From CAVZRC01 sp052148775 (GTDB taxonomy: Bacteria > Planctomycetota > Planctomycetia > Isosphaerales > Isosphaeraceae): a stretch of 19,993 nt of DNA. Shown in pieces: positions 9,139 through 18,059 of the stretch. A program made the translations under genes and the position numbers. The stretch lies in assembly GCA_052148775.1 (NCBI GenBank), contig JBKQHM010000040.1, positions 1 to 19,993 on the forward strand. The letters run 5' to 3'. Under the pieces are notes generated by a model. That model was not told the DNA's origin. It made no database searches and was given only the letters and a program-made list of their open reading frames with translations. Within the stretch, counting starts at the first letter, position 1. Each line of letters begins with the position of its first letter.

Positions 9139-11352
9139 ATGGAGCCGCAAGTGTCCGCGATGCTATCACCGATCTGGGCCCTGGGATTCGCGAACGCCGC
9201 GCTGCTGTACGGCTTGGCGGCCGCCTCCGTGCCCATCATCCTCCACCTGCTGAACCGCCGGCGGTTCCGCGAGGTCCCCTGGGCGGCCATGCGGTTCCTC
9301 ATGGCGGCGATCCGGAAGAACCAGCGGCGCATCCGGATCGAGCAATGGCTCCTGCTGGCCATCCGGACGCTCATCATCCTGCTCGTCGTGACGGCGATGG
9401 CCAAGCCGTTCCTCGAGTCCTTCGGCATGGTGATCGCCGGCCGGAGGGTCCATCGGGTCCTGGTGATCGACGCCTCGATGAGCATGGGGTACACCTCCGC
9501 CGGGACCAGCCGGTTCGATCAGGCCAAGGCCGAGGCCCTCCAGTTGGTCAAGGAATCACGACGGGGCGACGCGATCAGCGTCATCCTCATGGGGCAGCCT
9601 CCGCGCGTGGTCATCGGCGATCCTTCGCCGAACTTGAAGGAGGTCGAGAAAGAGCTCAGCGAGCTCTCGATCACCCACGGAGGCGTCGACCTGGTGGCGA
9701 CCTTCGAGGCGGTCGACCGGGTCCTGGACGTCTCCCCGATCGCACAGAAGGAAGTGATCTTCTTGAGCGACCTTCAGGCCACGAGCTGGCGCCCGCCCGG
9801 TCAGATGACCGACGGGTTCAAGCGGGTCCTGGCCCGCATCGAGGCGCGACAACCGCGGTCGGTCCTGATCGACCTGGGGCGGACCGGCGGCGAGAACTGG
9901 GCCGTGACCGACCTGAAGCTCGACGTACCGGTCGTGACCGTGGGGGGCAGAGTCCTGTTCCGCGGCGTCATCCGGAACTTCGGCGCCACCCAGGCCGATG
10001 GCGTGCGAGCCCGATTGACGGTCGACGGCCGGCTGGGGCCCGAGGCCCCCGAAGACCTGACGCCCGGCGAGGACCATCCGGTCGTCTTCACCCAGCAATT
10101 CACGACGCCCGGCGACCACATGGTCGAGCTCTCCGTCGATGACGATCCCCTCCTCCTGGACAACAAGCGATGGCTTGTCGTCCCGGTCCGCGAGGCACTG
10201 AACGTCCTGCTGGTCGACGGCCATTTCAAGTCGGAACCCTACCAGGCCGAGACCGACTACCTGGCCCAGGCACTCAACCCCACCGAGGGCTCTCCGGGCC
10301 AGTCCGGACCCATCCGCGTGGAGGTCGTCTCGGAGTCCCAGCTCTCCCGGCGCGAGTTGAATCCGTATGACGCGGTCGTGCTCTGCAACGTCGCCCAGTT
10401 CAGTCAGCCCGAGGTGACCGCCCTGGAGGATTTCCTGAAGCAGGGCGGGGGGGTGGTCATCTTCGGCGGCGACCAGGTGGTCTCCGAGAATTACAACCGG
10501 CTCCTGTATGCCGACGGCAAGGGGCTGTTGCCCGCGTCGGTAGGCCCGAGCGTCGGTGATGCCGCCAAGCGGGAGGCGGGCCTCGGCTTCGACCCTCGAG
10601 GATATCGGCACCCGCTCGTCTCGGAATATCAGGGCGAGGCGGACCCCGTGACCGCCGGCCTCACCCGCGCACTCACCTGGCAATTTCACAAGCTGATCCT
10701 GCCCAAGGGCTCGAAGGCCGAGATCCCCCTGGCGTTCGAGAACGGCGACCCCGCGATCATCGAGGCGCCGCGCCATCGCGGCACCGTCGTGATGGTGGCG
10801 ACCTCCGCCGACACCGGCTGGACGACCTGGCCGATCCACAAGAGCTACCCGCCCGTGATGCAGCAGATCATCCTCAGGGCCTCGGCCGGGCGGCTCTCCG
10901 AGCGGAACATCCGCGTCGGCCAGCCCTACGATCAGTCGTTCCCCGAGTCCGGCACCGCGGCGCAGGTCACCGTCGTCACGCCCAAGGGCTCGTCTGTCGC
11001 CACCAAGCTTCAGCCCAACGGCGGCGTCAGCCAGTTCCACTTCGAGCAGACGGACCTCTCGGGCCTCTATCAGGTCCGGATCGGCCCGCCGCTGAGCGAG
11101 GAATCGTCGTTCGCCGCCAATACCGACCCGGCCGAGAGCGACCTCGCCCGACTCGACGAATCCGCGCTGAAAACTCAGATCCCCGGCTGGAATTTCAATT
11201 ATTTCGACGTGGCCAACTGGAAGGATCTGACGGGGGATGCCGCGTCGGTCGGACGCCGAGGAGAGCTCCACCGACCGATGCTCTACGCGGTCCTGGGCCT
11301 CCTGCTCCTGGAATCGTTCCTCGCCTGGAAATTCGGGCATCATTCTTCTTAG
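9139..11352 (+). CDS. BatA-like membrane VWA protein with GATase-like domain
   Basis: This protein of 737 residues has an N-terminal BatA-type membrane module: helices near 12-38 and 69-93, with LNRRRFREVPWAAMRFL between them. A VWA domain follows with the metal motif D111-A-S113-M-S115 and FLSDLQATSW later. Residues ~268-350 look like a CARDB-type beta-sandwich. Residues ~352-560 (NVLLVDGHF, KQGGGVVIFGGDQV) resemble a class I glutamine amidotransferase-like fold but lack a nucleophile Cys at the elbow. A final helix lies at 714-732. The VWA and sandwich parts should face the periplasm, anchored at both ends. ATG 9139 is the longest start; GTG 9151, with GGAG 6 bases before it, is a good alternative. 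In Bat-type operons such proteins are MoxR partners. Confidence 0.9.
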   Translation: MEPQVSAMLSPIWALGFANAALLYGLAAASVPIILHLLNRRRFREVPWAAMRFLMAAIRKNQRRIRIEQWLLLAIRTLIILLVVTAMAKPFLESFGMVIAGRRVHRVLVIDASMSMGYTSAGTSRFDQAKAEALQLVKESRRGDAISVILMGQPPRVVIGDPSPNLKEVEKELSELSITHGGVDLVATFEAVDRVLDVSPIAQKEVIFLSDLQATSWRPPGQMTDGFKRVLARIEARQPRSVLIDLGRTGGENWAVTDLKLDVPVVTVGGRVLFRGVIRNFGATQADGVRARLTVDGRLGPEAPEDLTPGEDHPVVFTQQFTTPGDHMVELSVDDDPLLLDNKRWLVVPVREALNVLLVDGHFKSEPYQAETDYLAQALNPTEGSPGQSGPIRVEVVSESQLSRRELNPYDAVVLCNVAQFSQPEVTALEDFLKQGGGVVIFGGDQVVSENYNRLLYADGKGLLPASVGPSVGDAAKREAGLGFDPRGYRHPLVSEYQGEADPVTAGLTRALTWQFHKLILPKGSKAEIPLAFENGDPAIIEAPRHRGTVVMVATSADTGWTTWPIHKSYPPVMQQIILRASAGRLSERNIRVGQPYDQSFPESGTAAQVTVVTPKGSSVATKLQPNGGVSQFHFEQTDLSGLYQVRIGPPLSEESSFAANTDPAESDLARLDESALKTQIPGWNFNYFDVANWKDLTGDAASVGRRGELHRPMLYAVLGLLLLESFLAWKFGHHSS

Positions 11353-11506
11353 TCATTGGTCATTGGTCACTGGTTATGAGTCATTGGTGAGAGGGAGACT
11401 GGATAACAGATCGCCAGGCTTTGATAGATTGAGGGAAGCATACGCTCGTGAACCCTGATGACAAATGACCAGTGACCAATGACTCATGACAAATGAGGCA
11501 AAGAGC
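11353..11506. repeat. Heptamer-based inverted repeat between the two VWA genes
   Basis: The left arm (11353-11389) is built from GGTCATT-like heptamers. The right arm (11457-11497) carries the complement. GTCATTGGTCACTGGT (11359-11374) is a perfect inverted copy of 11468-11483, and ATGAGTCATTGGT (11376-11388) of 11475-11487. The 65-base centre is unrelated and moderately A+T-rich. The element fills the spacer between two genes that are nearly contiguous in the rest of the operon. It looks like a spreading intergenic repeat, but it could also act as a transcript-stabilising or attenuating structure. Confidence 0.75.
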
Positions 11507-13990
11507 GTGACCGACTGGATCCTCCAAAAGCTGGCCGATCAACTGGGTGTCGCACCGGCGCGCGCCGGGGAGGCGATCAGCCCGCATATTCGATTCGAGC
11601 AACCGTGGACCCAGTGGGTCCTCGTGTTCACGGTGCTCGGAGGCGCTGGGTTCATCGCCTGGATCTATCGCCACGAGGGCCGCGTCGCGGCCGCAACCAA
11701 GATCATACTCGCCACGCTGCGGATCATGCTGGTCCTGCTGGCCGTCTTCATGCTGTCCGAGGCCGTGCTCTCCGTGGAACGCAAGGGCCTGCCCTATCTG
11801 ACCATCCTGGTCGACGACTCGGCGAGCGAGCAGATCAACGATCAATACGAGGACCCGGAGACCCAATCGAAGCTCGACGCCCTGGCCGCGCCGGCCGAGG
11901 CGTTGCCGAACGCACCCGGAGCCATTCCACCGGGCGGGGGCGGGAGCCAGGCCGCGCCGGTCGCCACGGGCGATGGAACCGCACGAACCTCGCGCCTGGC
12001 CATCGCCAAGGGCCTGCTCCTGCAAGACAACGGGAAACTGATCCGGGACCTCCAGAAACGATACAAGGTCCGGATCTACAGGGTCTCGAACTCGGCCCGG
12101 CTGGTCGCCGACGTGGATAGGCCCGACGCCCTCAGCCGGGCGGTCGAGTCGGTCCGCTCGATGACGGCCGAGGGGACGCAGACGCGGCTCGGGGACGGCG
12201 TGCGCCAGGTCCTGACCGAACTGCGAGGCGCCCCGCCGTCGGCGATCGTGCTCCTCTCCGACGGCCAGACCACGGAGGGGGAGCCGCTCTCCAAGGCGGC
12301 CGATCTGGCGGCCCGGAAAGGCGTGCCGCTCTACACCATCGGGCTGGGCAGCCCCGAGAAGGCACGCGACCTCGAGCTCACCGAGCTCCTGGTCGATGAC
12401 GTGGTCTTCGTCGACGACGCCGTACGCTTCCAGGCCAAGCTGTCCGCCCGCGGCTTCGACGGCCAGAAGGTCGAGGTCCGGCTCAAGGAGCGGGAGCCCG
12501 GCTCGACCGATCCCAAGTCCGACCAGGTCCTGGAAACCAAGATCCTGGAGGCGCCCCGCGACGGACAGCCGGCGCGCGTCGAGCTGGTCTACCGGCCCAA
12601 GGTCACCGGCGAGCGGACCTTCATCATCGAGGTCGATCCGAGGCCCCGCGAACTCCAGACCGACAACAATCGCATCGAGCGCGTGATTACCGTCCGCAAG
12701 GAGAAGCTCAAGGTCCTGTATGTCGACAGCGAGCCGCGCTACGAGTACCGATACCTCAAGAACTACCTCGATCGCGAGGAGTCGATCGACCTGAGCGTCG
12801 TCCTGCTCTCGTCCGACCCGGAGTACAGCGAGCAGGACCGCGCCGCCCTGCCGACGTTCCCGGCCTCCAAGAACGACCTGTTCACTTACGACGTCGTGCT
12901 CTTCGGCGACGCCGATACCAGCTTCCTCAGCCAGTCGCAGATGCAGAACCTCGTCCAGTTCGTGACCGAGAAGGGGGGAGGCTTGCTGTTCATCGCCGGC
13001 GAGTCGTTCGACCCGCTGAGCTATCACCGCACGCCGCTCGAACTTCTGCTCCCGGTCGAGTTGGCCGACGCGCGCAACCCGACGGCGGTCGGCGCCGGCA
13101 TCTCGTCGTTCCGCCCCGAGCTGACCGTCGAGGGCCGGTCCAACCCGATCTTCCGGCTGGGCGACAACGACGTCGAGAGCATGAACATCTGGGGCCAGTT
13201 GCCGGAGCTATTCTGGTACTTCGAAGCCCCGCGCAAGAAGCCGGCCGCGATCGTCCTCGCCGAACACCCCACCGCGACCGGCTCCGAGGGCAAGATCCCC
13301 CTGATCGTCTATCAGTTCCTCGGCGCGGGCAAGGTGATGTTCCACGCGTTCGACGATACCTGGCGGTGGCGTTTCCGCGCCGGCGACCGCTTCTTCGGCC
13401 GATTCTGGGTCCAGACGATCCGGTTCATGGCCCGATCGCGCCTCGTCGGCCAGCGTCAGGCCGAGATCCAGACCGACCGCAGACGCTACCAGCGCGGCCA
13501 GCCGATCCAGTTCCGCGTGCGGTTCCCCAACCCCGGCCTGGCCCCATCCGGCGACGACCTGACGATCCAGGTCCAGCGCAAAGGGCAGGGGCCGCGCAAG
13601 CTGACCCTGAAGCCGATGGCCGGCGCCAAGAACGTCTTCGAAGGCGCCCTGCCCCAGGCTGCCGAGGGAGAGTACGAGGTCCGGCTCCTGCCGCCCCCAT
13701 CCCTCGACCGGCCGGTCACCGCCGAGTTCCGCGTCGAGGCCCCGATCAACGAGCGCGAACGGATCGAGATGAATGAGCCCGAGCTCCGCAAGGCGGCCGA
13801 GGCCACCCACGGCAAGTTCTACACGCCGCTCGCCGCCGAGGCCCTCCTCAAGGACCTCCCCGAGCCCTCGAAGACCCCGCTGGACACGGATCCACCCATC
13901 CCGCTCTGGAACACCTGGCCCGTCCTGGCCCTGTTCCTCGGCCTGATCACCGCGGAATGGGTTATTCGAAAACGCAAGCAGATGGTATAA
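11507..13990 (+). CDS. Membrane VWA protein with GATase-like domain (second VWA subunit)
   Basis: With GTG 11507 as start the product has 827 residues. TGAGG (11494-11498) lies 8 bases upstream, and the alternative ATG 11486 sits inside the inverted repeat with no ribosome site. Two helices lie near 36-56 and 66-88. The VWA domain has D103-D-S105-A-S107 and SDGQTTEG (D252), so its metal site looks complete. Residues ~401-510 (LKVLYVDSEPRYEYRYLKNY; KGGGLLFIAGESF) resemble a GATase-like fold without the catalytic Cys. A beta-sandwich near 650-760 and a last helix near 801-820 (WNTWPVLALFLGLITAEWVI), followed by RKRKQ, complete it. It is a paralog in layout to the previous BatA-like gene. Probably a periplasm-facing partner of the MoxR ATPase; substrate unknown. 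Confidence 0.88.
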   Translation: MTDWILQKLADQLGVAPARAGEAISPHIRFEQPWTQWVLVFTVLGGAGFIAWIYRHEGRVAAATKIILATLRIMLVLLAVFMLSEAVLSVERKGLPYLTILVDDSASEQINDQYEDPETQSKLDALAAPAEALPNAPGAIPPGGGGSQAAPVATGDGTARTSRLAIAKGLLLQDNGKLIRDLQKRYKVRIYRVSNSARLVADVDRPDALSRAVESVRSMTAEGTQTRLGDGVRQVLTELRGAPPSAIVLLSDGQTTEGEPLSKAADLAARKGVPLYTIGLGSPEKARDLELTELLVDDVVFVDDAVRFQAKLSARGFDGQKVEVRLKEREPGSTDPKSDQVLETKILEAPRDGQPARVELVYRPKVTGERTFIIEVDPRPRELQTDNNRIERVITVRKEKLKVLYVDSEPRYEYRYLKNYLDREESIDLSVVLLSSDPEYSEQDRAALPTFPASKNDLFTYDVVLFGDADTSFLSQSQMQNLVQFVTEKGGGLLFIAGESFDPLSYHRTPLELLLPVELADARNPTAVGAGISSFRPELTVEGRSNPIFRLGDNDVESMNIWGQLPELFWYFEAPRKKPAAIVLAEHPTATGSEGKIPLIVYQFLGAGKVMFHAFDDTWRWRFRAGDRFFGRFWVQTIRFMARSRLVGQRQAEIQTDRRRYQRGQPIQFRVRFPNPGLAPSGDDLTIQVQRKGQGPRKLTLKPMAGAKNVFEGALPQAAEGEYEVRLLPPPSLDRPVTAEFRVEAPINERERIEMNEPELRKAAEATHGKFYTPLAAEALLKDLPEPSKTPLDTDPPIPLWNTWPVLALFLGLITAEWVIRKRKQMV

Positions 13991-14087
13991 TTTCAGGTGC
14001 GATAGGCGTCAGGCCGCTGGCGGTTATGAAGATCTTTCTCGGGAACCGTGAGAATGCGTACCGGCTACTGACAAAGGGGAGGTCGAG

Positions 14088-17000
14088 ATGACGGCTCGTC
14101 AGTTAGAATCACGGATCGGCGCACTCCGCGGCTCGCTCCGGCGTCTCCTGGCGCTGCACGGGATGAGTTGGGTGATCGGCGTGGCCTTGCCGCTGTTCAT
14201 CGCGGCGGGATTCGTCGACTGGCTCTTCCACCTCGATGCCGTGATCCGGGCGGTACTCCTGGCGGCGGTGATCGGCACGATCCTCTACCTCGCCTATTCG
14301 CGGGTGCTCCGCCCGCTGTTCGTCCGATTCGCCGACCTCGACATCGCAATGCGAATCGAGGAACGATGGCCCGGCCTGAACGACCGGTTGGCCAGCACCA
14401 TCCAGTTCCTCAGGCTCGACGCGGGCGACGACCGATACGGCTCCTCGGCCCTGCGGGAAGCGACGGTCAACCAGGCGATCGAGGAGACCAGCGGCATCAA
14501 CTTCCGCGAGGTGATCGAGCTTAAGCCAGTCCTGAAGGCCCTGGGCCTGGCGGCCGGTGCCCTGGCGCTGGCGGCCCTGGTCGTCTTCGCCGCGCCGCAG
14601 TCCTCCCGCATCGCCATGAAGCGGCTATTCCTCCCGTTCGGCGGCCTGGAATGGCCCCAGCAGACCCACCTCGTCCTCGACGACGCGAACACCACGCTCA
14701 AGATCGCACGCGGCGATTCCTTCACGCTCTCGGTCAAGGTCCAGCCCGGGGACAGGATCCCCGAGACGGCACACGCCACATATCGATATGCCGACGGCGC
14801 CGAGACGGTCGAGCCGCTCCGCATCCTGGACGGCGGCGAGTTCCGCGGCCGGATCGAGTCGGTCAATCAGCCGTTCCACTTCAGCGTGGCCGCCGGCGAT
14901 GACGCCACGTCGGTCCACGACGTCGCCGTGCGCGTCGTCCCCCCGCCGGGCCTCAAGGCCCTGACGATCCGGATGGTCTCCCCGCCTTATACCGGATTGC
15001 CGATCCAGACGCTGGCCCCCGGGCTCACGCAGCTCCGGGCCCTCGAAGGGACGAAGCTCGAGCTCGAGGCCGAGGCGAGCAAGCCCCTGGCTCAGGCAAA
15101 CCTCCACATCGGCGAGAATACGGCCGGCGGCGAGCTCGCCTTCGACGCGAGTCGTACCCGTTTCAAGACCTCGGTCCCCGTCAAGGGGAGCTTCACCTTC
15201 TGGTTCGGCCTGCTCGACACCGAGGGCTTTCGCAATCGCGACGAGGTCCGTTATGACGTCCGCGGCTTCAAGGACGAGGCCCCCCGCGTCGTGATCGAGG
15301 AGCCCAAGACCGACCGCGATATCCCGGCCGACGCGACCGTCCCCGTCCGCATCGTCCTGGACGACGACTTCGGCCTGCATTCCTCCCGCCTGATGTATCG
15401 CGTCGCGACCGGCGAATCCGAGCCGCATGCCGAGGCCGCCATCCCACTCTGGTCGGCCCCCGATCAGTCCCCCACGCCGGCCGCGTCCTCGGTCGTCAAG
15501 CACCAGGAGCTCGCCCACGACTGGCTGCTCGCGCCCCTGAAACTCCCCGTCGGCACGATCATCACCTACTATGCCGACGCACGCGACCTCGACAACCTCA
15601 AGGGGCCCAACATCGGCAAGAGCCGGGAACTCCGCCTTCGGATCGTCTCCAAGGAGGATGCCGCCCGCCAGTTCGACGACGCCCGCCGCGAGCTCCGCGA
15701 GGAGCTCGCTCGCGTCCTCACGATGCAGAATCAGGCCATCACTCCGGTCCAGAACGCGGACCGTACCCTCTCGCAAACCGACCGGCTCCCCCAGGCCCAG
15801 CGCGATGATCTCAACAACGCGTCGATGATCCAGCGACAGGTCGGTAGCCGCTTCACCAATCGCGACGAAGGGCTCGCCGCCCGCATCCGGCGCATGCTCG
15901 AAGACCTCCGCAACTTCAAGATCGCGAATCCCGAAGCCCAGAAGCAAATGGAAGATATGCTGGGTCGGGTGGAAACAGTACGCGACCGGAACCTCGGCCC
16001 GGCGGAGCAGGGCCTCACCCGCGCCACCAAGAGCCTCGATAATCGCGCCCAGTCCGACAACGCTCGAGAATCCACGCCTCCCAACCAGGGGGCGAATCCC
16101 GACCAGGACCAGGCCCGGAACGGCCAGGCGAATCCCGATTCCGCAGGCCGTACCTCCGCTCAGAACAAGGCCGGTGACCAGTCGAAGAGCCAGGCCAACG
16201 CAGAGTCGAAGAATCAGTCCGGTGCCCAGTCCAAGGGCCAGGAGGGTTCCCAATCCAAGGGCCAGGAGGGTTCCCAATCCAAGGGCCAGTCCGGCGCCCA
16301 GTCCAAAGGCCAGGAGGGCGCCCAGTCCAAGGGCCAGGAGGGTTCCCAATCCAAGGGCCAATCCGGTGCTCAGTCCAAGCAGTCACAGGGTTCCAAGGCG
16401 AGCGATCAGGGCGGACAATCTCCGCAGGGTGGCTCCCAGGAACAGCAGCCGTCCGGTGACCAGAAACCATCGACGAGGAAGGATCCCACTCGCGAGGCGC
16501 TGGCCGAGGCCAAGACGAATCAGAAAGCGATCGCCGAAGAACTCCAGAAAATGCTGGATAGCCTTGGCGAGTTCGAGACGTACCGGGGTGTTGTGAAGGA
16601 TGCCCAGGAGTTGCTCAAGCAGCAAGAGCAGGCGATGAAACAGACGGCCGAGGTCGCGGCCCGGCCCGAGACCGTCGGGAAGCCGGTCGAGGAGCTCGCA
16701 CCCGAGCAGAAGTCGGAGCTGGCCAACCTCGCCTCGCGACAGTCCCAGGTGCGCTCGGGACTGCAAAAGCTCCAGGAGCGCATGGGCGAGATGTCCAAGC
16801 GACTCGACGAGTCGGACCCCCTCGCCGCCGCGGCCATGCGCGAGGCCGCCGAGAAGAGCCAGAGGCAGGGGACCGTCGGCAAGCTCGGCGAGGCCGCCGA
16901 GCAGTTGGAAAAGAACCAGATGGGGGCCGCCCGGTCCCGGCAGGATAAGGCCCGAGACGAGATCCGCGACCTGGTCGATGCCATCCAGAACCGTCGCGAA

Positions 17001-18056
17001 CGCGAGCTGGCCCGGCTGGTCAAGGAACTCAAGAACGCCGAGAACGAACTCGCCAAGACCCGGGCCCAGCAGACGGAAAACCTGAAAAAGACCCAGGAGG
17101 CGCGCAAGAATCCCAATGCCCAGGAGCGCCAGGAACAGTTGAAGCGGCTGGCCAAGGAACAGGCCGAGATCAAGAAGGACCTCGAACGCCAGCTCCAGCG
17201 GCTGGCCAAACTGAGCGCCGATGCCGCGGCGCGGGCCGGGCAATCCGCCTCGAAACGCATGGCCCAGGCCCAGGGCGACCTCGATCAGGACCAGGGTGAC
17301 GAGGCCGCCAAGCAGCAGGAAGAGGCGCTCGCCGACCTCGAAGAGGCCCAGGACGAGATCGAGGAGACCCGTCGCGAGGCCGAGGAACAACTCGCCAACG
17401 AACAGCTCGCCCGAATGGGCGACCAGCTCAAATCGCTCTCCGAGCGGCAGTCCAAGATCGTCGAGGAAACGAAGTCCTACGAGCAGCGACGCGCCCAGAA
17501 CGAGGGGAAGCTCACCCCCGCTCAGCAGAGGGGCGTGCGGGGCCTCGGCCAGGTCCAGTCCGGGTTGAAGGATGAGACCGGCGAGCTGGCCGAGAAGCTC
17601 GACGGGGCCCCGGTCGTCGCGCTGACCCTCCGCCGGGCCTCCGACGATATGGACACCGCCGCGAAACGTCTCCAGGAGATCAAGACCGACACCGAGACCG
17701 AGAAGGCCCAGAAAGCCGCCGCCGAGCGCTTCAAGCAGCTCCTCGACTCGCTCAAGGCGGACGCCGCCGGCAACGGCGGTCAGGGCGGCGGCGGAGGAGG
17801 GGGCGGCGGTGGAGGGGGCGGAGCGGGCGGCGGAAACGACGACAGCATCCCCGCGGTCGCCCAGCTCAAGCTGCTCAAGACGCTCCAGCAACAGATCAAC
17901 GAGCGAACTGATGAACTGGACGAAGAGCGCCGGCGCAAGGGCAACCTCACCCCCGATCAAGCCGCCGAACTGAAGCGGCTGGCCGAGGAAGAGGGCGTCC
18001 TGGCCGACCTGGTTCGTGACATGACCCGCCCGAGGCACGGCGACGAGGAGGAATGA
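14088..18056 (+). CDS. DUF4175-like membrane protein with long coiled coil and low-complexity linker
   Basis: The 1322-residue product starts at ATG 14088, 5 bases after AAGGGGAGG. Two helices fill ~27-70 and a third ~150-170. Beta-sandwich repeats follow with PPYTGLPIQ near 300 and DDDFGLHSSRLMYRV near 424, which recall DUF4175 (TIGR02302-type) proteins. A first coiled coil begins near 525. Residues ~660-800 are a Q/S/K/G-rich linker with an 8-residue tandem repeat (712-767). A very long Glu/Lys/Arg coiled coil covers ~805-1215. A Gly tract (~1230-1249) precedes a short helical tail. The bulk of the protein should lie outside the cytoplasm as a rod or scaffold. It sits in the operon 97 bases after the second VWA gene. 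Assignment to DUF4175 is by pattern only; the C-terminal half has no recognised family. Confidence 0.87.
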   Translation: MTARQLESRIGALRGSLRRLLALHGMSWVIGVALPLFIAAGFVDWLFHLDAVIRAVLLAAVIGTILYLAYSRVLRPLFVRFADLDIAMRIEERWPGLNDRLASTIQFLRLDAGDDRYGSSALREATVNQAIEETSGINFREVIELKPVLKALGLAAGALALAALVVFAAPQSSRIAMKRLFLPFGGLEWPQQTHLVLDDANTTLKIARGDSFTLSVKVQPGDRIPETAHATYRYADGAETVEPLRILDGGEFRGRIESVNQPFHFSVAAGDDATSVHDVAVRVVPPPGLKALTIRMVSPPYTGLPIQTLAPGLTQLRALEGTKLELEAEASKPLAQANLHIGENTAGGELAFDASRTRFKTSVPVKGSFTFWFGLLDTEGFRNRDEVRYDVRGFKDEAPRVVIEEPKTDRDIPADATVPVRIVLDDDFGLHSSRLMYRVATGESEPHAEAAIPLWSAPDQSPTPAASSVVKHQELAHDWLLAPLKLPVGTIITYYADARDLDNLKGPNIGKSRELRLRIVSKEDAARQFDDARRELREELARVLTMQNQAITPVQNADRTLSQTDRLPQAQRDDLNNASMIQRQVGSRFTNRDEGLAARIRRMLEDLRNFKIANPEAQKQMEDMLGRVETVRDRNLGPAEQGLTRATKSLDNRAQSDNARESTPPNQGANPDQDQARNGQANPDSAGRTSAQNKAGDQSKSQANAESKNQSGAQSKGQEGSQSKGQEGSQSKGQSGAQSKGQEGAQSKGQEGSQSKGQSGAQSKQSQGSKASDQGGQSPQGGSQEQQPSGDQKPSTRKDPTREALAEAKTNQKAIAEELQKMLDSLGEFETYRGVVKDAQELLKQQEQAMKQTAEVAARPETVGKPVEELAPEQKSELANLASRQSQVRSGLQKLQERMGEMSKRLDESDPLAAAAMREAAEKSQRQGTVGKLGEAAEQLEKNQMGAARSRQDKARDEIRDLVDAIQNRRERELARLVKELKNAENELAKTRAQQTENLKKTQEARKNPNAQERQEQLKRLAKEQAEIKKDLERQLQRLAKLSADAAARAGQSASKRMAQAQGDLDQDQGDEAAKQQEEALADLEEAQDEIEETRREAEEQLANEQLARMGDQLKSLSERQSKIVEETKSYEQRRAQNEGKLTPAQQRGVRGLGQVQSGLKDETGELAEKLDGAPVVALTLRRASDDMDTAAKRLQEIKTDTETEKAQKAAAERFKQLLDSLKADAAGNGGQGGGGGGGGGGGGGAGGGNDDSIPAVAQLKLLKTLQQQINERTDELDEERRRKGNLTPDQAAELKRLAEEEGVLADLVRDMTRPRHGDEEE
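16221..16388 (+). repeat. 24-bp tandem repeat (7 units) coding for GxQSKGQx
   Basis: Seven 24-base units start at 16221, 16245, 16269, 16293, 16317, 16341 and 16365. They encode GAQSKGQE, GSQSKGQE, GSQSKGQS, GAQSKGQE, GAQSKGQE, GSQSKGQS and a degenerate GAQSKQSQ. The E-E-S pattern repeats, giving a higher-order 72-base period. The array is in frame, so unit gain or loss changes only linker length. Confidence 0.9.
17775..17834 (+). repeat. Poly-glycine coding tract
   Basis: A run of GGN codons gives ~18 glycines of 20 residues, between the coiled coil and the C-terminal helical tail of the DUF4175-like protein. Mixed GGC, GGA, GGT and GGG codons argue for selection on the peptide rather than simple slippage of one codon. 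Confidence 0.8.
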
Positions 18057-18059
18057 TCG

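Noticed and set aside
11353..11497. CRISPR array or iteron origin in the heptamer repeats
   Set aside because: Repeats are only ~7 bases and contiguous, with no spacers; they lie between two genes of one operon.
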